From Thermohalobaculum sp039822785 (GTDB lineage: Bacteria; Pseudomonadota; Alphaproteobacteria; Rhodobacterales; Rhodobacteraceae): a stretch of 64,000 nt of DNA. How positions within the stretch are numbered: the first letter of the stretch is position 1; every line of letters starts with the position of its first letter. Position numbers and translations under genes: made by a program. The DNA lies in contig JBCBMO010000005.1 of NCBI GenBank assembly GCA_039822785.1, forward strand, positions 124,001 to 188,000, given 5' to 3'. Below are positions 1 to 8,653 of the stretch, piece after piece. The notes under the pieces are model-generated. The model had not been told where the DNA came from, searched no databases, and worked only from the letters and a program-made list of their open reading frames with translations.

Positions 1-899
1 GCCCCCGTCCAGGCGATGCGACCGCCGCCTGGTGCGAACTGGGGATGCGACTGGGGGCCCGGGCGCGCGAGGACGCGCATCGGCTCGTGCGCGCCGTCGG
101 GCGCCAGGACGAAGAGATCCGCATCGCCGTCGTCGAGCGAGGTGCTGACGAAAGCGAGATAGGCGCCGGACGGATGGAAGACGGGCGCTTCGGCCCGCGC
201 ACCCAGCGCGGTTAGCGCAATGGGCGCCGTGCCCTCGCCAGCCTCCAGGCCCAGCCGATAGAGCTCGGAGCCTGCAGGCCCCCGGCGCGAGAACACGATC
301 GTGGTGCCATCCGGGCTCCAGGCCGGCTCGCGGTCGTGCTCGCCGACCTCTGGCGTGGTCAGCGGGCGGATCTCGCCGGTCTCAAGATCCAGGTGGCAGA
401 GCCGCTGGTTCTCCGCCCCCTCCACTTGAGGCGCGCCGCATTGGGCGGACGAGAAGACGACGGCGCGACCGCCAGGCGCATAGGCACCATCACGCCCCTG
501 CGCCAGCCGCCGCGCCGCTTGGGCGTCGATGTCATGAAGCACGCCGAGATCGTCGTCGGCCGCCGCTCCCTCCTGCGGCAGCGCGACCAGAGCACGCTCC
601 TCGGTCGGGTGCGGCGCCCCCGTTCCCAGCAGGCCCTCGCTCCCCTCGACGGCCTGGGTCTGCCCGTCGGTGAGCGACAGGACGACCAGGGCAGGAGCAC
701 CCTCGGCGGCCTCCCGGCGGATCATCAGGGCGCTGTCGCTCACGAAGCCGCTGACCGCGGCACCGGCACCTGCCAGGGTCAGCCGACGAGGATCGAAGAG
801 GGGCGCAGGCTCAGCAGCCTGGGTCGGCGCCACGCCTGCAAGGCCTGGGAAGGCAATGGCCAACCCCGCGGCCATGCGCACAAAACCCATGACGTTCAT
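1..899 (-). CDS. secreted PD40/TolB-like beta-propeller protein (3' end missing)
   Basis: The frame reads from an ATG at 899 down to the window edge without a stop, so the gene is truncated by the window. The N-terminus (MNVMGFVRMAAGLAIAFPGL) is a hydrophobic signal peptide ending near an A-Q-A-A site. Repeated PD40-type blades follow: EPAWSPDGTTIVFSRRG, PVFHPSGAYLAFVSTS and SHPQFAPGGGRIAW. These are the signature of TolB-like or peptidase-associated WD40-like propellers. A periplasmic location is likely. Whether a catalytic domain such as prolyl oligopeptidase follows cannot be seen. The function is unknown; a binding or scaffold role is the safest inference. Confidence 0.75.
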   Translation of the reverse strand, partial: MNVMGFVRMAAGLAIAFPGLAGVAPTQAAEPAPLFDPRRLTLAGAGAAVSGFVSDSALMIRREAAEGAPALVVLSLTDGQTQAVEGSEGLLGTGAPHPTEERALVALPQEGAAADDDLGVLHDIDAQAARRLAQGRDGAYAPGGRAVVFSSAQCGAPQVEGAENQRLCHLDLETGEIRPLTTPEVGEHDREPAWSPDGTTIVFSRRGPAGSELYRLGLEAGEGTAPIALTALGARAEAPVFHPSGAYLAFVSTSLDDGDADLFVLAPDGAHEPMRVLARPGPQSHPQFAPGGGRIAWTG

Positions 900-1036
900 C
901 CTTGGACGCGATCCCTGCCGGCAGTATGCGCGGCGCCCTGGCATCTGGCTAGGCGTCGGCCGACCTGTAGCATGCCGGCCATGGGATGCCCCGGTATAGG
1001 CCGATGACGCCCAGCATGGCGCAACTGTCATCTTGG

Positions 1037-1300
1037 TCAGGCGGCCAGGTCAGCCTCGTCGAGGGGACAGTCGACGCCCTTCTTTGCGCAGCGCTTGCGG
1101 TAGCCCTTGGCCCAGCCGCGGGTCTTGACGCCCATCCGGTCCTGCACCGCCAGCAGATCGCTCAGAAAGGCCCGCCGCGCTTTCTTACCGTCGAGTTTCT
1201 TGAAGGCTTTCTTCGCCTTCTTCGTCATTCCGCAGCCGATACAGTGACCCTGAAGCTTGAACTTGCAGACGTCGATGCACGGGGACGGCACCTTGCTCAT
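1037..1300 (-). CDS. DUF1289 family small cysteine-rich protein
   Basis: 87 aa. The N-terminus carries the DUF1289 pattern PSPCIDVCK...GHCIGCGMT, four cysteines that suggest a metal or Fe-S site, followed by a very basic C-terminal half with two more cysteines (KRCAKKGVDC). The start at 1300 has GAGG six bases upstream; an in-frame ATG at 1312 would add four residues and is the alternative. The family is common in proteobacteria and has no established biochemical role. It lies 137 bp upstream of the PD40 gene on the same strand and need not share its promoter. Confidence 0.8.
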   Translation of the reverse strand: MSKVPSPCIDVCKFKLQGHCIGCGMTKKAKKAFKKLDGKKARRAFLSDLLAVQDRMGVKTRGWAKGYRKRCAKKGVDCPLDEADLAA

Positions 1301-1383
1301 GGCGATCCTCATAAAGCCTCGACGCAACTGTCCATGAAGAATGACACCGCTGTCCAGACCGCCTGATCGGGGCAATGCGGCAG

Positions 1384-1875
1384 TTAATGCCGCAGGCGCA
1401 AGCCGGGCTGAGCGGTGCCATGTGTCGCCGCCACCGGCAGCGCCGTCGGACGCAGCGACAGCCGGCGCAGGGTCACGCCGACCTCCTGTGCCAGGGTCGC
1501 GACCATTGGCACGACATCCGGGCGCACCATCAGGGTGGCCATCACCGCCGCCTGCTCCCGATCGCAGGTCGCACCGGCCCCGATCAGATGGGCAAAAACC
1601 CTCTCGTCGGCACCGAGGTCGCGCGATCCGACGGCCTGGCGCATCAGGGGCCGGTGGCCGTGCCCACAGACCAGGGCCACAAGCTTCTCGAAGCTGCGCA
1701 GAGCCGCGCCGCCCTGCCGCCCGCCAAACGCGAGCGCGAAGGCGTTCCAGACCTCCTCCTGACTGCCGGGACCGGAACACCAGAGCCGCAGGAGCGTGAC
1801 GGAGAGCGCTTCGACGTCATCGATCTCGGCCAGCGTGCCGACCCGCATGCCGCCACAGCAAGAGCCCGTGGCCAT
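1384..1875 (-). CDS. conserved-looking protein coupled to hemP, unknown function
   Basis: 163 aa, mainly alpha-helical in appearance, soluble, no signal peptide. A vicinal cysteine pair sits near the N-terminus (TGSCCGGM) and further cysteines are scattered through the chain. I do not recognise a domain. The ATG at 1875 overlaps the hemP stop as TGATG, so translation is very probably coupled to HemP; a GTG one codon earlier is possible. Co-transcription with hemP behind an iron-type operator suggests a role in heme or iron handling, which is inference from position only. Confidence 0.6.
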   Translation of the reverse strand: MATGSCCGGMRVGTLAEIDDVEALSVTLLRLWCSGPGSQEEVWNAFALAFGGRQGGAALRSFEKLVALVCGHGHRPLMRQAVGSRDLGADERVFAHLIGAGATCDREQAAVMATLMVRPDVVPMVATLAQEVGVTLRRLSLRPTALPVAATHGTAQPGLRLRH

Positions 1876-2042
1876 CACTTCGTCAGGATCAGCTTACCCT
1901 GCCGGGTGATCCGCAGCGTGTAGTACTGCCCGTGGTGGACAATCGTGGCGGTGACACCGCCCTTGGTCAGGCCAGCCGCCTCGTGCACCGGCTGTTGCGT
2001 TGCCAGGTCAGTCGGCCGGGTCGCCGTGATCATGCCGCTCAT
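1875..2042 (-). CDS. hemP: hemin uptake protein HemP
   Basis: 55 aa, below the usual ORF-calling cutoff. The C-terminus YYTLRITRQGKLILTK matches the HemP family core (YxLRlTRnGKLILTK), and the preceding TATIVHHGQ is the usual strand before it. HemP proteins are small cytoplasmic factors that, in alphaproteobacteria and Burkholderia, are needed for heme-iron use, often by promoting expression of the heme receptor. A strong ribosome-binding site (GGGAGGATCGAG) precedes the ATG at 2042. No TonB-dependent receptor is adjacent here; the only partner is the downstream 163-aa unknown. A candidate iron operator lies about 70-115 bp upstream. Confidence 0.85.
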   Translation of the reverse strand: MSGMITATRPTDLATQQPVHEAAGLTKGGVTATIVHHGQYYTLRITRQGKLILTK

Positions 2043-2112
2043 CTCGATCCTCCCTGTCGTTCACAGACCGCCCCCTTGCCCGGTCCTTGACCGGCTCGGG
2101 CGATGTGTAAAA

Positions 2113-2156
2113 ACTGACTTTATCAGTCGGGAAAGTCAATCCAGACTTTTTCAGTC
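2113..2156. promoter_or_regulatory. candidate iron-responsive operator upstream of hemP
   Basis: Two 13-mers differing at one base, GACTTTATCAGTC (2116-2128) and GACTTTTTCAGTC (2144-2156), lie 28 bp apart. The first sits in a perfect dyad, ACTGA-N5-TCAGT (2113-2127). An opposite half-site GAAAGTC lies between them (2131-2137). The AT-rich patch contrasts with its GC-rich surroundings. Position ahead of hemP suggests binding by an iron regulator (Fur, RirA or Irr class); which one cannot be told from the sequence. Confidence 0.5.
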
Positions 2157-2374
2157 AGAAATGCGTCCGCAGGCCGCAGTCTGCACCGGGATGAGGCAGC
2201 ATGGACCCAGCGCGCCGCCTTGGCGGGCGCGAGATCATGGCTCATCAACCCGTTTCGGGGCATCTTCCTGGCCGCGCAGCCTGATCGACGCGGTGCTGGA
2301 TATGGCGATGGCCCCATCCGCGGCATTGCATTATGGTCGCGCGCGATCAGGGAGCGTGGGGCAGCCGGTCACTC

Positions 2375-4180
2375 ATGTTGAATAATGTACGGAAGGTCTG
2401 GAGCTTGCTCTCGCCGCGTGAGCAGGTGAACGCCATGAAGGTGCTTGCGCTGATGATGCTGTCGGCGCTGGCCTCGGCGGCGATGATCGGCTCGATCTTT
2501 CCCTTCCTCTCCGTCTTCGCCGATCCAGCGAAGATCGAAGAGAACGACCTGCTCGCTTGGGCCTATGAGAGGGGCGGCTTCGCCTCGAGCTACGAGTTCC
2601 TGATCGCCCTCGGCCTGTTGTCGGCAGCCATCATCCTGATCTCGAACGTGATCCTGATGATCAAGGTCTGGGCGGTCTCGCGCTATGCCCAGATGCGGGT
2701 GCACAGCCTCAGCCGCCGGTTGCTCGCGCGCTACCTTACCCAGCCCTACATGTTCTTCGTGAACCGCCACTCGAGCGACATGTCGAGCAACATCCTGCAG
2801 GAGGCCCAGTTCGTCGTGGGCGACTTCCTGCGGCCGATGGCTGACATCCTGTCGGCGATCTTCACCTTCACCGCCGTCGTCATGATGCTCATGCTGATCG
2901 AGCCCGTGGTCGCGACGGCCACGATCGTGACGCTCGGCCTCCTGTACGGCACGATCTTTGGGGTGACACGGCGCTATGTGCGCCGGATGGGCCAGCGCAG
3001 GGCAAAGGCGAACGCCGCGCGGTACCGGATCGCGGGCGAGGTGCTGAGCGGCATCAAGGACGTGAAGCTGCTCGGCCGAGAGACCGCCTATCTCGACCGC
3101 TTCACCACGCCGTCCGAGGAGATGGCGCGCATGCAGGCCCGCGTGACGGTTCTCACGCAGGTGCCGCGCCACGCCATGCATGCCATCGCCTTCGGCTCCA
3201 TCGTCATCCTCTGCCTCGCGCTGGTGAAGCCGGAGGACCTGGAGGATCGGACGGCCCTGTCCGAGATCATCCCGATCATCGGCATTCTCGCCTTTGGCGG
3301 GCAGCGGCTGATGCCGGAGTTTCAGAGGCTCTATCAGTCGATCACCCGCATGACCGCAGGCGCCGCCGCGCTGGAGCGGGTCTACCGCGACATCAGCCGC
3401 GAGAGTGCGCAGCGCCTTGTCCGCCACGAGCCGCCGCGCCTGGGCCTGCGCCAGGACCTCGTGCTCGACCAGATCGGCTTCACCTATCCGGGCTCGGACC
3501 GCCCCGGGCTCTCGGGCGTGCAGCTTCGCGTGCAGGCGGGCGAGCGGATCGGGATCGTCGGCAGCAGCGGCGCCGGCAAGACGACCCTGGCCGACATCAT
3601 CCTGGGCCTGCTCACCCCTGACGCGGGCGACATCCTGGTAGACGGTCAGGCGGTCACGCCCAGCACCCTGCGCAGCTGGCAGCGCACCGTCGGCTATGTC
3701 CCGCAGGACATCTTCCTGATCGATGCGACCCTGGCCGAGAACATCGCCCTGGGCCTGCAGGCGGATGAGATCGACCGAAGCCGGGTCGAGCTCTCGGCGC
3801 GTATCGCGCAGCTCGAGAAGTTCGCCCTCAGCGAGTTGCCCAAGGGCTATGACACGCTGATCGGCGAGCGCGGCGTCCGCCTGTCCGGCGGCCAACGCCA
3901 GCGCATCGGCATCGCCCGGGCGCTCTACCATAACGCCGATCTGATCGTCTTCGACGAAGCCACCAGCGCCCTCGACAACCTGACCGAGGCCGAAGTGATG
4001 GCCTCGATCGAGGCGCTACCCGGCGACAAGACGATCATGATGATCGCGCACCGGTTGAGCACCGTTAAGGTCTGCGACCGCATCCTAGTGATGGACGCGG
4101 GCCGCGTGGCGGGGATCGGCACCTGGGACGAGTTGATCGCCGATAATCCGGCCTTCAGGGCCCTCAGCCACGCGGCGTAA
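2375..4180 (+). CDS. ABC transporter, fused permease and ATPase (MsbA/PglK-like exporter)
   Basis: 601 aa half-transporter. Residues ~10-320 hold six predicted membrane segments. The nucleotide-binding domain follows with Walker A GSSGAGKTT (~residue 396), Q-loop YVPQD, signature LSGGQRQR (~503), Walker B LIVFDEATSALD and H-loop MIAHRLST. It should act as a homodimer exporting a lipid-linked sugar, lipid or amphiphile. The layout recalls polysaccharide or glycan flippases, but substrate cannot be assigned. The chosen ATG (2375, MLNNVRKVW...) begins the conserved amphipathic N-terminus; an ATG at 2333 would add 14 atypical residues. No glycosyltransferase genes are nearby. Confidence 0.85.
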   Translation: MLNNVRKVWSLLSPREQVNAMKVLALMMLSALASAAMIGSIFPFLSVFADPAKIEENDLLAWAYERGGFASSYEFLIALGLLSAAIILISNVILMIKVWAVSRYAQMRVHSLSRRLLARYLTQPYMFFVNRHSSDMSSNILQEAQFVVGDFLRPMADILSAIFTFTAVVMMLMLIEPVVATATIVTLGLLYGTIFGVTRRYVRRMGQRRAKANAARYRIAGEVLSGIKDVKLLGRETAYLDRFTTPSEEMARMQARVTVLTQVPRHAMHAIAFGSIVILCLALVKPEDLEDRTALSEIIPIIGILAFGGQRLMPEFQRLYQSITRMTAGAAALERVYRDISRESAQRLVRHEPPRLGLRQDLVLDQIGFTYPGSDRPGLSGVQLRVQAGERIGIVGSSGAGKTTLADIILGLLTPDAGDILVDGQAVTPSTLRSWQRTVGYVPQDIFLIDATLAENIALGLQADEIDRSRVELSARIAQLEKFALSELPKGYDTLIGERGVRLSGGQRQRIGIARALYHNADLIVFDEATSALDNLTEAEVMASIEALPGDKTIMMIAHRLSTVKVCDRILVMDAGRVAGIGTWDELIADNPAFRALSHAA

Positions 4181-4215
4181 GGGCCCCAACTGAGACAGAG
4201 ACTGGGGCGCCGTCG

Positions 4216-4479
4216 TCAGTTGCTGCTGCGCCCGTCCGCCACGCCCTGGTTATAGGCGGCGGTCTTGTCCTTCTCGACCTTGTCGACGATCAGGCCGCCG
4301 ACCAGGCCGGCGCCCGCGCCGATGGCTGCGCCGAGCCCGGCACTGCCGGAGAGCGCGCCGATGGCGGCGCCCGCCGCGGCACCGCCCGCCGTGCCCGTCA
4401 GCGCCCGCTGCTGCGTGTCGGTCATGCCCGCACAGCCGACCAGCGTGAGGCAGAGAAACAAGGGTACGATCTTCTTCAT
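4216..4479 (-). CDS. glycine-zipper lipoprotein
   Basis: 87 aa. A short signal peptide ends in the lipobox LVGC, so the mature protein starts with a lipidated cysteine. Residues ~30-68 are a run of Gly/Ala with GxxxG spacing (glycine zipper, as in SlyB/OmpA-associated lipoproteins), followed by a charged tail (DKVEKDKTAAYNQG). Such proteins insert in or lie on the outer membrane and are often envelope-stress linked. Start ATG 4479 has GAGGA upstream; the preceding GTG is an alternative. It is convergent with the ABC transporter, only 35 bp away. Confidence 0.75.
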   Translation of the reverse strand: MKKIVPLFLCLTLVGCAGMTDTQQRALTGTAGGAAAGAAIGALSGSAGLGAAIGAGAGLVGGLIVDKVEKDKTAAYNQGVADGRSSN

Positions 4480-4502
4480 CACGATGTCCTCGACGGGTTG
4501 GA

Positions 4503-4892
4503 TCAGCTGCAGGGGAAGCGCGCGGCGGCGTACTGGAGCAGCCCTTCGAGCGCCTCCTCGTCCGCGACGGTCGGGTTCTGGCCGAGCCAGGCCACGAAGT
4601 CGGCGGTGACCTCATCGCGCGTCGGGACCGGAGACGCACGCTCCTCGCAATAGACGGCAACCTCCATGCTCTCGGCGAGAGCCTCGTGGAAGTGGTGAAC
4701 GCCCACAAGATAGCCGTGGCACATGTGGATCGCGGCGTCATAGGCCGGGTTCTCCGGCGTCACGGCGCAGAGCTTGGCGAGATCCGCCGCCGTGTCGATG
4801 AGAAAGTTCTCTTCCTCGGCGGCCTGCGCAGCGCCCGACAGGGCAAGGGCGGCCGCAAGCGCAACCGCCGCCGCTTTCAAATGCATCATCAT
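4503..4892 (-). CDS. Rap1a/Tai-like periplasmic protein
   Basis: 129 aa with a clear signal peptide ending ALSGAAQA. The mature part has the Rap1a/Tai pattern: an N-terminal helix with LAKLC, a central AAIHMCHGYLVGVHHFHEAL with Cys and several His, then a Cys-containing ending (VYCEER, ARFPCS). The four cysteines could form two disulfides. Rap1a and Tai4 are immunity proteins for type VI secretion amidase effectors, but most homologues occur, as here, without any T6SS gene and have unknown roles. The ATG at 4892 is preceded by AAGGAG at good spacing. Confidence 0.65.
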   Translation of the reverse strand: MMMHLKAAAVALAAALALSGAAQAAEEENFLIDTAADLAKLCAVTPENPAYDAAIHMCHGYLVGVHHFHEALAESMEVAVYCEERASPVPTRDEVTADFVAWLGQNPTVADEEALEGLLQYAAARFPCS

Positions 4893-4956
4893 ACCAGTCT
4901 CCTTCCCGTTCTGGTTGCGCCGACCATACACAGCGCGAAAGGCAGCGTCAGTGAAA

Positions 4957-6444
4957 TCAGAACGACACCGTTGCCGCTACGGCACGTTGCCAGCGCGCAT
5001 AATGCGCATCGCGCAGGGCAGGCTCCATCCGGGGCTCGAACCGGCGCTCCAGCGCCCAGGTCTCGGCGAACTCGGCGGGGCCGGGATAGGCGTCGGCCTT
5101 CATGCCCGCCAGCCAAGCGGCGCCCAGCGCCGTGGTCTCCAGCACCGCGGGCCGATCGACCGGCGCGCCGATGATGTCGGCCAGGAACTGCATGGTCCAA
5201 TCGCTGGCACTCATGCCGCCATCGACGCGCAGCACGCTCTCGCCGCCCTCCCCGGCCCAGTCGGCATGCATCGCCTCCAGCAGGTCACGGGTCTGCAGCC
5301 CCACACTCTCCAGCGCCGCGCGGGCAAGCTCCGCGGGCCCGGTGTTCCGGTTCAACCCGAAAACCGCGCCGCGGCATTCCGCGTCCCAATAGGGCGCGCC
5401 GAGGCCGGTGAAGGCGGGCACCATGACGATACCCTGCGCGGCCTCCGCCGCCTCGGCCAGGGGCTGGGTCTCCTTCGCCTCGCGGATGATCTTGAGACCG
5501 TCGCGCAGCCACTGCACCACCGCACCGGCGACGAAGATCGAGCCCTCCAGCGCATAGGTCGGCACGCCGTCGAGCTGATAGGCGATGGTCGTCAGCAGCC
5601 GGTTCTTGGAGAGCACCGGCGTCTCTCCGGTGTTCAGCAGCGCAAAGCAGCCTGTGCCGTAGGTCGATTTCAGCATGCCGGGCTGAAAGCAGGCCTGGCC
5701 CACCGTCGCCGCCTGCTGGTCGCCCGCCACGCCCAGGATCGGGATCTCGCGGCCGAAAAGATCCACCCGGCTCATGCCGAAATCGGCGGCGCTGTCGCGC
5801 ACCTCCGGCAGCATCTGATGGGGGATGTCGAGCAGATCGCAGATCGTCGTCGACCAGCGCCCCTTGCGAATGTCGTAGAGCAGCGTTCGCGCCGCATTCG
5901 TCGCGTCGGTCACATGCGCCCGCCCGCCGGTCAGGCGCCAGATCAGATAGCTGTCCACGGTGCCAAACAGCAGCTTGCCCGCCTTGGCCTGTGCCCGGTC
6001 CGGGTCGACCGTGTCGAGGATCCACTTGAGCTTGGTGCCCGAGAAATAGGGATCGAGCAGCAGACCGGTGCGCTCGGTCACCATGGGCTCGTGCCCCTCG
6101 GCGCGCAGCCCCTCGCAGATCTTCGCGGTCCGCCGGTCCTGCCAGACGATGGCCTTGTGCACCGCCTCGCCCGTCTCGCGGTCCCAGACGACCGTCGTCT
6201 CACGCTGGTTGGTGATGCCGATGGCGGCGATGTCGGCGGGGCTCAGGCGCGCCCGCTCGATGGCCGCGCGGCAGGTGCCGGCGGTGGTCGACCACAGATC
6301 GGCCGCCTCATGCTCTACCCACCCCGACGCAGGGTAATGCTGGGGAAACTCCTCCTGCGCCACGGCGACGATCTTCATCGCGGCGTCGAAGACGATGGCG
6401 CGGGTCGAGGTGGTGCCCTGGTCGATCGCGAGAACGTGGGTCAT
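4957..6444 (-). CDS. glpK: glycerol kinase
   Basis: 495 aa, normal length for FGGY-family GlpK. It phosphorylates glycerol to sn-glycerol-3-phosphate in the cytoplasm. Visible motifs are the N-terminal phosphate-binding DQGTTSTRAIVFD (~6-18), GITNQRETTVVWDRETG (~80-96), the substrate-lid region, and the C-terminal VLRVDGGMSASDWTMQF. The ATG at 6444 has GGAGGGGGCG upstream; an upstream ATG at 6459 would add five residues. It is the last gene of the glycerol operon, about 100 bp after glpV with a strong hairpin between them. That gap may lower or uncouple glpK expression from the transporter genes. Confidence 0.95.
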   Translation of the reverse strand: MTHVLAIDQGTTSTRAIVFDAAMKIVAVAQEEFPQHYPASGWVEHEAADLWSTTAGTCRAAIERARLSPADIAAIGITNQRETTVVWDRETGEAVHKAIVWQDRRTAKICEGLRAEGHEPMVTERTGLLLDPYFSGTKLKWILDTVDPDRAQAKAGKLLFGTVDSYLIWRLTGGRAHVTDATNAARTLLYDIRKGRWSTTICDLLDIPHQMLPEVRDSAADFGMSRVDLFGREIPILGVAGDQQAATVGQACFQPGMLKSTYGTGCFALLNTGETPVLSKNRLLTTIAYQLDGVPTYALEGSIFVAGAVVQWLRDGLKIIREAKETQPLAEAAEAAQGIVMVPAFTGLGAPYWDAECRGAVFGLNRNTGPAELARAALESVGLQTRDLLEAMHADWAGEGGESVLRVDGGMSASDWTMQFLADIIGAPVDRPAVLETTALGAAWLAGMKADAYPGPAEFAETWALERRFEPRMEPALRDAHYARWQRAVAATVSF

Positions 6445-6500
6445 CGCCCCCTCCGGCACTTGGGTCGTGGTCGTCGGCGCGGCCCGGCCGCGAGGAGAGA

Positions 6501-6528
6501 GGCCGGCCAGGGTCGCCCCCGGCCGGCC
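6501..6528 (-). terminator. intercistronic hairpin between glpV and glpK
   Basis: The inverted repeat GGCCGGCC (6501-6508) and GGCCGGCC (6521-6528) with inner GGG/CCC pairs makes a very stable stem. No T-run follows on the minus strand, so it is more likely a partial terminator or a 3' stabiliser of the abundant glpV message than a full stop. Confidence 0.5.
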
Positions 6529-6548
6529 GTGGTTGGCTCAGCGTTGGA

Positions 6549-8273
6549 TCAGTTGCTCCAGGACGCGATCAGCTCGTCGTAGCTGACGGTCATGGGCTCC
6601 TCATCCTCGTTCTCGAGCTTGGCGAAGGGGGCGCCGTCCTGGCTCAGCCAGTACTCCGCGTCCCGCTCATCGTTCATCACCGGGCCCAGGTCACCCTGCA
6701 CGCCGGCCCGCTCGAGCCGGATCAACACCCGCTCCTGCGCCTCGCAGAGGGCATCCAGCGCCTCCTGCGGGGTCTTGGCGCCGGACATGGCGTCACCGAT
6801 GTTCTGCCACCACAGCTGCGCCAGACGCGGATAATCCGGCACGTTGGTGCCCGTCGGCGACCAGGCGACGCGCGCGGGCGAGCGGTAGAACTCGACCAGA
6901 CCGCCCAGCTTGTCAGCCCGGTCGGTGAAGTGGTCGCTGTCGATGGTGCTCTCGCGGATGAAGGTCAGGCCCACGTCCGACTTCTTGAGATCCACCGTCT
7001 TGGACACCACGAACTGGGCGTAGAGCCAGGCGGCCTTGGCGCGGTCCGTCGGCGTGGACTGCATCAGCGTCCAGGAACCGGCGTCCTGATAGCCGACCTT
7101 CTGACCCTCCTTCCAGTAGACGCCGTGGGGCGAGGGGGCCATCCGCCACTTCGGCGTGCCGTCCTCGTTCATCACCGGCAGGTCCGGCTGCACGGAGGCC
7201 GCGGTGAAGGCGGTGTACCAGAACATCTGCTGGGCGACGTTGCCCTGCGCGGGGATCGGGCCTGCCTCGGAGAAGGTCATGCCCGCCGCGGCCGGCGGCG
7301 AGTACTTCTGAAGCCACTCGATCGCCTTGGTCACCGCATAGACCGCCGCCGGGCTGTTGGTGGCCCCGCCGCGCGCCACACAGCTGCCCACCGGCTGGCT
7401 GTTCTCGTTGACGCGGATGCCCCATTCGTCGACCGGCAGGCCGTTCGGCTCGCCCACGTCTCCCATGCCGGCCATGGACATCCAGGCATCGGTGTAGCGC
7501 CAGCCAAGGCTGGGGTCCTTCTTGCCATAGTCCATGTTGCCGAAGACCTCGCCCTCGACGCCCAGGTGGCTGAGGTCGCGGCCGGTGAAGAACTCGGCAA
7601 TGTCCTCATAGGCCGACCAGTTCACCGGCACGCCGAGCGAGTAGCCATAGGCCGCCTCGAAGTCCGCCATGTTCTTGGGGTCGGTGAACCAGTCGTAGCG
7701 GAACCAGTAGAGGTTCGCGAACTGCTGGTCGGGCAGCTGGTAGAGCTTGCCGTCCGGGCCGGTGGTGAACTGGGTGCCGATGAAGTCGTCGATATCCAGC
7801 GTCGGCAGGGTCACGTCCGCGCCCTCGCCCGCCATCCAGTCGGTCAGGTTGCGCACCTGCTGATAGCGCCAGTGCGTGCCGATCAGATCGCTGTCGTTGA
7901 CGTAGGCGTCGTAGATGTTCTCGCCGGTCTGCATCTGGGTCTGCAGCTTCTCGACCACATCGCCCTCGCCGATCAGGTCGTGGGTGACCTGGATGCCGGT
8001 GATCGCGGTGAAGGCCGGGGCCAGGACCTGGCTCTCGTATTCATGGGTCGTGATCGTCTCCGAGACGACCTTGATCTCCATGCCCTGGAAGGGCGCGGCG
8101 GCATCGACGAAGAACTGCATCTCCGCCTCCTGCTCCGCGCGGGACAGGACCGAGAGGCCGGCGATCTCGCCGTCGAGGAAGGCGCGCGCGGCCTCCATGT
8201 CGGCCGCGGCGGGGCCGGCCAAAAGGCCCAGCACCAGGCCGAGCGCCGTGGTGGTTGTGATGGTGGTTTTCAT
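6549..8273 (-). CDS. glpV: glycerol ABC transporter, periplasmic substrate-binding protein
   Basis: 574 aa, including a ~24-residue signal peptide (MKTTITTTTALGLVLGLLAG...AAA). The fold is a large extracellular solute-binding protein (family 1 type). The region VVSETITTHEYESQVLAPAF and the long length are typical of the glycerol-specific GlpV group rather than short sugar-binding proteins. GGGAGAGATC precedes the ATG. It lies last among the transport genes, directly before glpK, with a hairpin in the 107-bp gap upstream and another downstream, as expected for a binding protein made in excess over its permease. Confidence 0.93.
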   Translation of the reverse strand: MKTTITTTTALGLVLGLLAGPAAADMEAARAFLDGEIAGLSVLSRAEQEAEMQFFVDAAAPFQGMEIKVVSETITTHEYESQVLAPAFTAITGIQVTHDLIGEGDVVEKLQTQMQTGENIYDAYVNDSDLIGTHWRYQQVRNLTDWMAGEGADVTLPTLDIDDFIGTQFTTGPDGKLYQLPDQQFANLYWFRYDWFTDPKNMADFEAAYGYSLGVPVNWSAYEDIAEFFTGRDLSHLGVEGEVFGNMDYGKKDPSLGWRYTDAWMSMAGMGDVGEPNGLPVDEWGIRVNENSQPVGSCVARGGATNSPAAVYAVTKAIEWLQKYSPPAAAGMTFSEAGPIPAQGNVAQQMFWYTAFTAASVQPDLPVMNEDGTPKWRMAPSPHGVYWKEGQKVGYQDAGSWTLMQSTPTDRAKAAWLYAQFVVSKTVDLKKSDVGLTFIRESTIDSDHFTDRADKLGGLVEFYRSPARVAWSPTGTNVPDYPRLAQLWWQNIGDAMSGAKTPQEALDALCEAQERVLIRLERAGVQGDLGPVMNDERDAEYWLSQDGAPFAKLENEDEEPMTVSYDELIASWSN

Positions 8274-8316
8274 GATCTCTCCCTGTCGTTTTTCGTTGAG
8301 GGGTCGGGGTTACGGA

Positions 8317-8349
8317 CCGCCCGGGTGGACTGTGCCGGTGTCCGGGCGG
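8317..8349 (-). repeat. inverted repeat between the DUF2160 gene and glpV
   Basis: CCGCCCGG (8317-8324) and CCGGGCGG (8342-8349) can pair around a 17-base loop. It lies in the transcript just before the strong glpV ribosome-binding site and is a plausible processing or partial-termination element that sets the glpV to permease ratio. Confidence 0.4.
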
Positions 8350-8380
8350 CCTGTCTCGGGAATTCGTCTCTTGGCGCCAC

Positions 8381-8653
8381 TCAGACCCAGCGAAACACCG
8401 CTGCCGCATAGGCCGCGCAGACGATGAGCGCGCCCCATTGCGGCTGATCGGTCAGGCCGAGCCAGGCGAGGTTGATGAAGGCGGAGCCGAGCAGCGTGAT
8501 GAAGAGCCGATCGCCCCGCGTTGTCTCGATACGCAGGATGCCCACCCGCGGCGTCTCCGGAAACCGGATCGCCAGGAAGGTGAAGAGCCCCAGCAGCCCC
8601 GCGATGGTGAGAAAGAAAATGGCCGTCGGCCAAGTCCACGCCATCCATTCCAT
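8381..8653 (-). CDS. DUF2160 small membrane protein of the glycerol transporter operon
   Basis: 90 aa with two to three membrane helices (IFFLTIAGLLGLFTFLAI, LFITLLGSAFINLAWLGL and WGALIVCAAYAAAVF). DUF2160 proteins are found almost only between the permease and binding-protein genes of glpSTPQ-V operons; in rhizobia this position is, as I recall, called glpU. They are likely accessory to the permease, but biochemical function is not established. The ATG at 8653 overlaps the stop of the upstream 82-aa gene (TGATG), implying coupled translation. Confidence 0.85.
   Translation of the reverse strand: MEWMAWTWPTAIFFLTIAGLLGLFTFLAIRFPETPRVGILRIETTRGDRLFITLLGSAFINLAWLGLTDQPQWGALIVCAAYAAAVFRWV

Noticed and set aside
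2369..3931. A 520-codon minus-strand open frame
   Set aside because: Antisense to the ABC exporter, whose own frame has all ATPase motifs.
5102..5392. Small frame on the plus strand inside glpK
   Set aside because: Shadow of a confidently assigned gene.
8317..8349. Possible full terminator before glpV
   Set aside because: The loop is long and there is no T-run; an operon break here would leave glpV and glpK without an obvious promoter, so it is treated as a processing or attenuation element.
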